NCBI GenBank assembly: GCA_027919835.1 | Contig: JANVFP010000035.1 | Location: 248,001 to 312,000, forward strand | DNA length: 64,000 bases | Source of the DNA: Lentinula raphanica | Taxonomy: Eukaryota > Basidiomycota > Agaricomycetes > Agaricales > Omphalotaceae | Direction: 5' to 3' | In this document: in pieces, positions 55,952 through 64,000 of the stretch | Layout of the letters: every line of letters begins with the position of its first letter | How positions within the stretch are numbered: the stretch's first letter is position 1 | Notes under the pieces: generated by a model | What the model was told of the DNA's origin: nothing | The model's input: the letters and a program-made list of their open reading frames with translations, nothing else | Database searches by the model: none | Translations under genes and position numbers: made by a program

Positions 55952-57904
55952 TCATTGAGTAGCACCGTTGGTAGATACATCGTGCAAAGCTGCAGAACGT
56001 CGGGAGTGCTTTGCGGAATCCTGCTTGCGAGAGACCATTTTGGTACCACGACTGTTGGCAGCGGAGCGAGTACCCTCGAAGATTCGGCTGTGAAAGTATC
56101 AAATCAATAGGAATTGGACAAAAATGTACGGAGGGCACGCACTTGTTCCACCACTCCAACAGCTCGTTCGAACGTTTTTCTTCTTCATCGTCTCCAGGAT
56201 CCTCGAAGAAGTCGACGATGAAATTCCACAAATCGAGGTAGTTGAAACCGTGGTAACCCGGATTCCAATACGGAGCATCAGTGAGCGCAAAATGTAACTG
56301 AGAGAATGTACATTCATCAGCTCTGGGAAATGGCAGAAGTAGGTAGACGTACATGGATAGCAGCGTAGGCGATTGATCGAGGTTTGACTTCGTTCATGTG
56401 GATAATCTGCGCAACGTTACCACGATAGCTTGCACCGGTCTTCTTTTTCTTTGAAGTAGTAGGGAGGTTTTCGACGTCTTCAGGTTGGTCTTTTGTGGAC
56501 GACGGCGAAGTGAAAATGAGGCGATAAACCTGTGCAAGCAAAGCATATCGTTAGTGCATTGTGAATGGTAAGTGATAACAAACAACATACCTGCACCAGT
56601 AGATAACTCTGAAGGTATCCGTTGTCAGGATTGTTTGGGTCGAAGATTTCGTCCTTATAAAGACAGCGTGGGCGGGCTGAGATGGCAAAGTCGTACTCGC
56701 TACTGAATGCGCGAACAGCAGCGCGAACTCTGTGCAATAAGGAGTAGTCAAATATATAGTCTTGTGAACTCAGAGAGCACTTACACTGGATCGTCCCAGT
56801 TGAACTCGACTGGGCAAAGAAGCCGCCCTGTGATATCGTTCTGTAGCCCTCGGTTATCCCTGGTGTTTGTACGAAACTCGTCTAAAAGAGTGAGGACAGG
56901 CAGTGGTTCAGTCACAGAGGTAGCAGCCTGGGAAGTACCAGGCGTGATGTCAGCCTGTGCGCGTGACTTGGCTCTGAATTCAACGAGTCGAGTTTGGTTG
57001 ATCCTGCGAACTTCTTTGTTCAACTCTTCGCCCACGAAACCCATCACCTTTGACGTGTCGAACGACCTTGCGCTCTTAGCGCCCTTCTCCAACTAGCAAA
57101 TGAAGTTCAAATCAGTCAATATCAATACAAGAATACTGGTGCTCACCTCACGGACAACATAATCACCTTCGGCTTCCTTGATCTTCTGTAAAAACTCAGG
57201 ATAGATCGATTTCTTGATGGTGAGGATCCCAGTATATCCGCGTTGCAGCCTTATATATAGTATGGTCAGTGCTGGCACAACTGGACTTCAACGTTCCTTA
57301 CATTCGTTTTTCCGCCACTTCTTTGGCACGCTGTTCTTCATCAACATCATCATTGTCTTCATCATCATTGGCGCCTGCTTGATGGTATCTCTTCTCCCGG
57401 TATTCATCATACTGGGCTAGGAGAGTGTGTATATCTTCATAAACTGTCACAAGCTTGGGAATGGCACGTCCACGACGGCTCAGAGGTGTTTCCCCGTTCA
57501 ATGGTTCGCTGCAGAAGTACGCGTTGGTAAGTCCTTTTTGTAACACAAGAATTGAGTACTTACGGTGCCTTCCTCTTGCGATTTTCATTCTCTCTAGAGC
57601 TGCGTGCAGTTGCAAGCTGACGTTCCAAATCCTTGATCCGTTCGAGGGCATCCGGTTGAGCATTGCGTGTCGAACGCGACGATGGTTGAGTTCTACCAGT
57701 GGAAGAATGTATCTGGTGAGCTGGGGGTGAGCTCTGTGTAGTACGACAGTCGCGCTCCCTTGAACGACCACGCGGTCCAGGACCTGGGGAACTGTCCCCA
57801 CGATCATGGAGGGACCTATTGGATCTTGGATGGGTCGGGTGTATACCAGGGCTGAGGGAATGAGAAGACTCCCTTGACGGGCTTCGAGAGCGACGAGTTG
57901 ACAT
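55952..57904 (-). CDS. DUF6698-like protein, Plavaka-2 partner
   Basis: ATG at 57902-57904 (MSTRRSRSPSRESSHS), TGA at 55952-55954, with about eight exons. The N-terminus is Arg/Ser-rich and disordered, ending in a probable coiled coil (DALERIKDLERQLATARSS). A conserved region follows: IPKLVTVYEDIHTLLAQYDEY, then RGYTGILTIKKSIYP. The signature blocks are SYLLVQVYRLIFTSPSS, KPRSIAYAAIHLHFALTDA and LWNFIVDFFEDP...LEWWN, and the tail is basic and Ser-rich (RSAANSRGTKMVSRKQ). Block order and intron positions match 6154-7795. The charged N-terminus differs completely between the paralogues, while the C-terminal half is conserved. It reads divergently from the Plavaka transposase. Role unknown; association with transposition or element regulation is inferred from linkage. 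Confidence 0.7.
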
Positions 57905-58257
57905 ACTAGTGGGACGAAAACTAGGAGGGAAGTGGTGGTAGAAGTTGAAGATAGGTTCGTTGATTTTCTCCTTTATAAACCTATGCACGAATTTCCAATG
58001 ACACGCTATCAGGTGATCGCGAGCTCCGTACCCAGAAGATAACGAATTCTCTATCTGTTTCAGTGCCTAAATATTAGCAAAATGACCCCTTATTTCACAT
58101 TTTGTCCCGACGCTCCGAGTCAACTTTTCCTCTCCGTGTCAGTGTTCTCGGTGTGCGACTATAACTGCCCAGCCCAAGTTCAGGTCGCATTATGTTGCTG
58201 ACTCGAAAGTGGTTGGAGCTCTTCTTCTTGGTAATTATCTTTCTGCTTTTCCAAGGC
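57905..58257. promoter_or_regulatory. Divergent promoter region of the Plavaka-2 pair
   Basis: The 353 bp between start codons must hold both promoters. An in-frame upstream ATG at 58192 would add a hydrophobic stretch (WLELFFLVIIFLLF) before the zinc finger. I prefer 58258 because Plavaka-1 starts right at the finger. Confidence 0.5.
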
Positions 58258-61200
58258 ATGCCATCCAATCCAAATCCGAGTCGGAGTTTGCAATGTGCGC
58301 CCGATTGCACTCGAGGTCCCTTTTCCTCTGCACAAGCTGTAGCTCAGCATCGTCTTCGGTGCTCTGCATGGACTGCACATGTCGCAGCTCAAGCTGAAAA
58401 GCGAACCCTCGACGAAGAAATCAGTGGTGAAGATGAAGACCCAGCTATTACCCGGCGAAAGCGGCAAAAACTCCGCCAAAGTAAAAATTTGTCGAAGTCG
58501 AAGAAAGTCCGGGCCACTGGCAGCACTACTTCTCGTGAACCCCATGAGATGGCAACGCCAGTCGCTTCGAGCTCAACGTTGGTGAGTTTGATCATTTTTG
58601 GACATTCCTTAGTATCTACTAATCACTTATATTGAGGCTGGTGCTAACGACTCTCCTCAACTCAACTTGAATGTATCTGTCATTGAGACGGCTGTCCAGA
58701 GTCAACTTGATCCAGATCCTGAGGTTTGCTTTTTATCTATTCAACTGAGAATATTTGACCGACATATTTCTCCAAATGTACACAGACAGATAGCACCATG
58801 CCGCCATTCAACGAGCCCACTACTGAAGTAGAAACTGAGCCTCTGGTGCTGACCGCAGCTGGTAGGCCTATCCGAACTACCCGCGGTCATCTTCCTGCAC
58901 GCTATCGAGATATTCTTCCGCAAGGAGCTCCTGCCACTATGAGCGTAGCATCACAGGCCGATATGCCCCCAGAGCCAATAGTACAGCAAGATCCTGCTCC
59001 TGATGCAGGTTTATTACCTCGAATCACCTTCTTTCTTCGTGATCGCTTGCAGACTCCAGCAAACATCTTCGGCTTATGGCGAGACTACTCCGATCGACCC
59101 TCGCATGATCCTGACGGCGAGGTGGGTCTGGAGGATCTATCAAATATACCGCTCCAGGGAGATCCAGGAGAGGATGATGATGAACTATCTGACACTCACG
59201 ACGACTCTCCCTTGAATCCTACCCAAACTCTCCTCACTGGCTGGCAAAACAACGGAAATTCAACGAAGTCGAACGCAGAGATGGACGAACTCGCACGTCT
59301 TCTACAACGGCCGGAGTTCTGTATCGATGACCTGAAGGGATACAACGCTCAACGTGCTAATGAGAAGGTCACCAAAGCAGATGAAGATTGGGCCCAAAAC
59401 GAATTCAAGGATTCATTTATCGAAACAAATATCGAGATCGAAGTACCGTCTGGTGATAAGAATATCCCCCCTCGAAAATTCCAAATCCCACAGCTTCTGT
59501 ATCGGAATCCTCTTTCGGTTATACGTGCAGCCTTTTCGGATCGATTGGCGAGTTCTTTCCATTTTACCCCATTCAAGCTGTTTCAAGAGGTCACCGACAA
59601 CAAGGGGAAGACCTCTTCTAAACGAGTCTACACCGATTTGTTCAACTCCGACGTGTTCATCGAAGAACACAAGAAACTCCGACGTGCGCCAACAGATGAT
59701 CCAGACTGTAAACGAGAGAAGGTTGTTGCTGCTCTTATGTGTTGGTCGGATGCGACCCAGCTTGCAAACTTCGGGACAGCCAAACTCTGGCCGATCTATA
59801 TGATGTTCGGTAACCTCTCCAAGTATATACGTGCTTCGCCCAACTCTGGTGCCATCCACCACCTCGCTTACATACCTGTCATACCGGATTCAGTCAGGAC
59901 CGAGATTTCGAAGTTCCATGTCAACTGGAAAACACAGTCGAAAGAAATTATGGCCCATTGTAATCGCGAACTCTATCATGCAGTCCTCCGCTTTCTCCTC
60001 AATGATGAATTCGTTCATGCATACAAGTACGGGATGGTCATCAAGTGCTTTGATGGCAAGGAACGCCGTGTCTATCCACGTTTCTTTACATGGTCGGCAG
60101 ATTATCCTGAGAAGTAATCCAGTTTATTTCAAGCATATTGGCTTTGCACTGATGAGTTCTTGATAGGGTTTTACTCGCAACCATTCGTGACTTTGGTTCC
60201 TATCCTTGCCCCCGTTGTCTTTGTCCAAAGTCAAAGCTTGATCAAATGGGTACACACCATGATATGAAGATTCGCGAAAAGCCTAGGGTCATCCTCCAGG
60301 ATAAAGTGAACCTGGCACGCACCTGGATTTATCACAAGGGCGACAAAATACATGCCAACGCGGTAGAGCGTGTTCTGAAACCTACGTCTTCAGTCCCGAC
60401 TATGGTAACCATTTTGCTCAGTCTGTCCACTGAATATCCACTAATAATGACTGGTAGAATGCTTTCTTAGACCGCCTCGGACTGGACTTTGATCTTGCAC
60501 GCATGCTCGTGGTCGATCTAATGCATGAATTTGAGCTCGGGGTATGGAAAGCTCTGTTTACACATCTTATCAGAATTCTCTATGCCGCTCAGCCACAACA
60601 TATTGAGGAACTCGACGACAGGTATGGATGCTACTATCACTCACGCTGAATGACAAGTTCATTGGTGAATCTCAGGTACCGACAAATGCCTACTTTTGGC
60701 TTCGATACAATCCGTGCATTCACAAATAATGCTTCAGAGATGAAGAAACTCGCTGCGCGCGATTTTGAGGACTTGCTTCAGGTGAGCTGAACATGGTTTC
60801 TGTTTAGTACATTGCACAAGATGCTAATGTGCCAAAGTGTGCTATTCCTGTCTTCGAGGGACTCCAACTTTCTACAAGGAACTCCTATGATTCAAAACTC
60901 ATCACGCTGTTGTACCGAACTGCAGAATGGCATGCGCTCGCAAAGCTGAGGATGCATACAGAAGATACACTTGACTATCTGCAGATACTCACTCGCCAGT
61001 TTGGGAAGCTCATGCGCGAGTTTCGGGACCTTTCTAGTTCACTCTTTACAACATATGAGACCAATCGCGAAATGCAAGCACGTTCTCGGAGACTACAGCA
61101 GCAAATGACAGGTGGTTCTGGTGCTGGCCAAGCACATGGTCGACAACAAAAATTGTTGAATCTACTGACCTATAAATGGCATGCACTACCGGACTATGTA

Positions 61201-62558
61201 CCCTCAATTCGTTGGTTCGGGCCAACCGATAGTACATCCACTCAGACGGTAAGCCTCTACTGTGTGACAATTGATGTTCATACACTAATGCCCTCATAGG
61301 GTGAACTCGCTCATCGAGTAGTGAAGAGACTCTATGGTATCGGGAACAAGAAGAAGGATCCTAAGCAGATTGGTCGTAGACTGCGACGGGTGGAGTGGTC
61401 TAAACGAGTCTTTGATAACCTTGGCATCCATACCAAGCGACGACAGAACCAACGCGCACTTAACCCCGAGACTGCTAGTGAAGTTCTAGCAGCCCATCAT
61501 CATATTGGACGGACGTCGAAGCAGAAACACAATCTCGGCTCTTTCATCCAAAGACACCGAGACGATCCAGCAGCAAAGGTAGAGTGTTTCTATTGAGATA
61601 TCATTATCTTATTCAAACCATACATAGAACTTCTGGCCAAAACTTCAAGACCATCTCCTTGGGCGTTTGTTGAACCGTCAGTTCGACGGCGACACGCACG
61701 AGTCTTTCACAGATGCAGACAGAAATCACATCCGTTTGAAAGGAGGCCAGTTCATCTCTTTAAAAACCTGTCGCATCAACTATACTACGTACGACGTAAG
61801 ACGGGACCAGGATACAATCAATCCAAGTAATCATGCAGATGTCATGATGCTTTCCGGTGAGGATCACCCTGGAGCTCATCCATACTGGTATGCACGCGTA
61901 CTCGGAATCTATCGTGCGACGGTCCTTTCCAGTCATCCTCAAATGAATTCGACTCAATTAGGACCACAAGATATGGAGTTCCTCTGGGTTCGCTGGCTTG
62001 GTGTTGACCCGGATCATCGCTCAACATCCCGTGATGCGCGATTGCCAAAGGTTGGCTTTGTTGAAGAGAGTGACCCGTTCGCGTTTGGCTTTCTAGATCC
62101 AGCTCAAGTTATTCGAGGGTGCCACCTCATGCCTGCATTCAAGGATGGTCGGACCAACAAATTGCTCCAGACTACACAGCCTACGGTGGCTCGAAAGCAA
62201 GGGGAGACAAACGATTGGGAATATTTTTATGTCGGGGTGTGAGTTCTTTGTCAAACTGATATATCGCGACCTCTTTATTGATCGTTGTACTAGATTTGTA
62301 GACCGCGATATGTTCATGAGATACTTCCCCGGAGGGGGTGTCGGGCATGTTGCTAATCGAAGGTTCTTCAAAGATAGTAGTGATCACAGATCATCGTCCA
62401 GTGATAGCAAAGATGATGAATCACATTCAGAACAATCGGAGAGTGAAGATGGAAGTGATCGGGCCAGCAGTAATGATGACAAGTCGGTTGAGGCAGCTGA
62501 CAACGACAGTGATGACGAAGATAGTTGGCAATCAGACAATGGGTACGGATCACTGTGA
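58258..62558 (+). CDS. Plavaka-family DNA transposase, apparently intact
   Basis: ATG at 58258 (MPSNPNPSRSLQCAPDC), stop at 62556-62558, with about ten exons. An N-terminal C2HC finger (CAPDCTRGPFSS...QHRLRC) is followed by a basic linker and RPIRTTRGHLPARYRDILP. The Plavaka core comprises ATQLANFGTAKLWPIYMMFGN, HHLAYIPVIPDSV, RRVYPRFFTWSADYPEK, CPRCLCPKSKLDQMG, VVDLMHEFELGVWKALFTHL, KKLAARDFEDLLQ, HALAKLRMHTEDTLD, GELAHRVVKRLY and TCRINYTTYDVRRDQD. The C-terminus is FVDRDMFMRYFPGGGVGH and an acidic Ser tail. Plavaka transposases are RNase-H-fold, CACTA-related enzymes of fungi. Unlike the 7.9-12.4 kb copy, no stop or insertion interrupts the inferred exons, so this copy may be active. Confidence 0.9.
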
Positions 62559-63132
62559 GATTGGGCAGTACTATTCGGTCAGGTTGCTGTAGTAATCAAG
62601 TTTCAATCGACTAGGGATTGGTTGTAACTGTTGTTTGTGAATTACTGATGGTTACATGGGTAGTACAATACCTTGATTCAATCATAAGGGAGCATAAGTA
62701 ACTGGCAATGCCCATGAAGATTCCATAAGTAATTGTACTCTAGGCAAACATTAAGCAAAATCCATGAGCGGATACAATGAGGCTACAAGATTGACAACAA
62801 ATTGAAACGGAATCCAACGGAATGTACTGCCGGATAACAGTTGCATGACAAATACATTTGATGCAAGCCGGTACAAGATTTCAGACAATTTAGCGATTTG
62901 ACGCCTGGATCCTTTATCGAAACGCTGTCTCTTCTTCGCCCGGATTCAAAGAAGCGTACCCGAATATCGCTGCTCGGAATAGGCGTGCTCAATTATAAGG
63001 CGTGCTCAATTATAAATCTGCATTTTATTAAAACATAAATTACATCAAAAGTTACTATATTTAGTAAAATTTTTGTGAATTTTCTTCACTGCGTAACTCT
63101 GAGTCCAGCGAGCAAGTGCCTCCTCAATAAGC
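62559..63132. other. Right flank of Plavaka-2, no gene
   Basis: It contains a 17 bp tandem duplication (GGCGTGCTCAATTATAA) near 62982-63016, then an AT-rich stretch. A few TGCAAG/ACAAG motifs near 62850-62880 may be subterminal repeats. Confidence 0.4.
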
Positions 63133-64000
63133 ATGGTGAGTGTTTCTTTGAAAGATATAGTCTATACTCATGATCTGTAGGATGCGCTTTTCTCTGCTAT
63201 TGAGATAGTGCAGCAAGAAGAAGCTCAGAAACCGAAGGACACACCACACCCGGCATCTGTTTACCAAAGCCGCTTCCGAATCTCAGCTACAGGTGTTCGT
63301 CCCAGCACACCAGAGAATCAAACTCAAAAACGCGCAGCATCCCAATCACCTCAGAAGCCTAAGCCAAAACGCGGTCCTGGCAGCCGAGGTGGCCGCATAC
63401 CTGGGAGAGGCCGAGGCCGTGGAGGTCATAATGCCACTGGCATGCTGAAGGAACCTGTACCCGAAACACCTCCCAACGACCAGACATTCTTGAATCATCA
63501 TTGGACAAACGATGAATTGAATGCCTTATTCGTTTATCTTTTTGGCTCCGAGAACGACGTGACATACAATAAATGGGTCAAAAACAAAGAACGTGTATAC
63601 AAAAAGGTGCCGTGTATTCAATTCCTGCTCTATTCTTCATTAGGCTTACAACATATGATAGTTTCTCGAGAATCACTTTGATATCAAGGTCAAGTTCAAC
63701 AACAACCATGAGGCTGTCGCTGGTGTGGTGACAAGGAACACCGCCGTGTACTCTTACATCAAAGAGTACGAAACTTTCACAGGTGGTGGCTCAGATGCAG
63801 ATCTTCAGAGCTGTGTAGAGGATTCAGATGAATGGCATGAGCGCAGAATTGTTCTGGCCAAGAAGGGAGGAAAAGCACTGGGTACTCTCAACGTAAAAAA
63901 GTACCGACTCTGGATGCAGTTGGGCTGGTATGATTTGTTTAATAACCGGTGAGTGATCTTCTGTATGCTGTTTCTCATAGCTGAGCAAGGGGCTATTTAT
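63133..64000 (+). CDS. Hypothetical protein, Myb/SANT-like, 3'-partial
   Basis: I read a first exon of one codon (ATG, 63133-63135), an intron 63136-63180, exon 2 at 63181-63606, and an intron to 63661. Exon 3 is 63662-63948, after which an intron runs off the window. The protein starts MDALFSAIEIVQQEEAQK, continues into a basic Gly/Arg-Gly segment (GGRIPGRGRGRGGH), then NHHWTNDELNALFVYLFGSENDVTYNKWVKNKERVYKK and FLENHFDIKVKFNNNHEAV. The W-T-x-D-E-L...W pattern recalls Myb/SANT-like DNA-binding domains often found in transposon-derived genes. The family is not certain. If exon 1 is wrong, the next ATG is 63208 or the start lies elsewhere. Confidence 0.55.

Larger units (their letters stand above)
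55952..62558. mobile_element. Plavaka-2 element, gene-bearing portion
   Basis: The divergent DUF6698-like/Plavaka pair has the same orientation as Plavaka-1. Protein divergence between copies is high (blocks conserved, linkers not), so these are different element lineages rather than a recent duplication. Termini not resolved. Confidence 0.65.

Noticed and set aside
58192..58257. Upstream ATG adding a hydrophobic leader to Plavaka-2
   Set aside because: A signal-like leader makes no sense for a nuclear transposase, and Plavaka-1 starts directly at the zinc finger.

Overview
The window reads as a repeat-rich, gene-poor accessory region of a basidiomycete genome, almost certainly an Agaricomycete. 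Genes carry many 45-70 nt GT-AG introns. The recognisable families (Plavaka DNA transposases, DUF6698-like partners, a DUF6534 seven-helix protein, an F-box/LRR protein, BTB-like and integrase-core transposase genes) are typical of mushroom-forming fungi. No rRNA, CRISPR or bacterial-type operon is present.

Layout. 1-5.2 kb: a partial hypothetical gene converging on a 3'-truncated Ty1/copia polyprotein. 5.5-12.8 kb: a Plavaka (CACTA-like) element with a DUF6698-like gene and a Plavaka transposase reading apart from a 129 bp spacer; the transposase is broken by a 258 bp solo-LTR-like insertion with a 5 bp target duplication. 13-38.7 kb: six tandem-orientation paralogues of one secreted-protein family (four look intact, one has a frameshift, one is a 5'-truncated pseudogene), spaced by dispersed repeats, a mariner/pogo-type MITE and one large transposon. 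39-54.2 kb: ordinary genes (2OG-Fe(II) oxygenase, F-box/LRR, small secreted protein, GH17 glucanase, GH51 arabinofuranosidase, DUF6534 membrane protein). 55.9-62.6 kb: a second DUF6698/Plavaka pair with the same layout. 63.1 kb to the end: a partial gene with a Myb/SANT-like look.

The most striking object is the 8,220 bp element at 25727-33946. It has 56-57 bp terminal inverted repeats and a perfect 6 bp target duplication (GCCAAG). It encodes a DDE integrase-core transposase plus three passenger genes: a protein with a H-x-D...H double-stranded-beta-helix pattern suggestive of a TET/JBP-like 2OG-Fe(II) dioxygenase, a BTB-like protein and a cysteine-rich putative zinc-binding protein. It also holds a sequence with exact Pol III A- and B-box matches and a 22 bp minisatellite. 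It landed inside the secreted-protein cluster.

The secreted family has a six-exon plan: signal peptide, short pro-region, a dibasic Kex2-type site (KR before Met-Asp/Asn), a Pro-rich mature N-terminus, charged helical exons, and a C-terminal L-A-D-E-D-G...S-x-A-Y signature split by the last intron. Members share a promoter block, so they were probably duplicated with their regulatory DNA. All exon joins and family names come from reading the sequence; none was checked by database search or transcript data.
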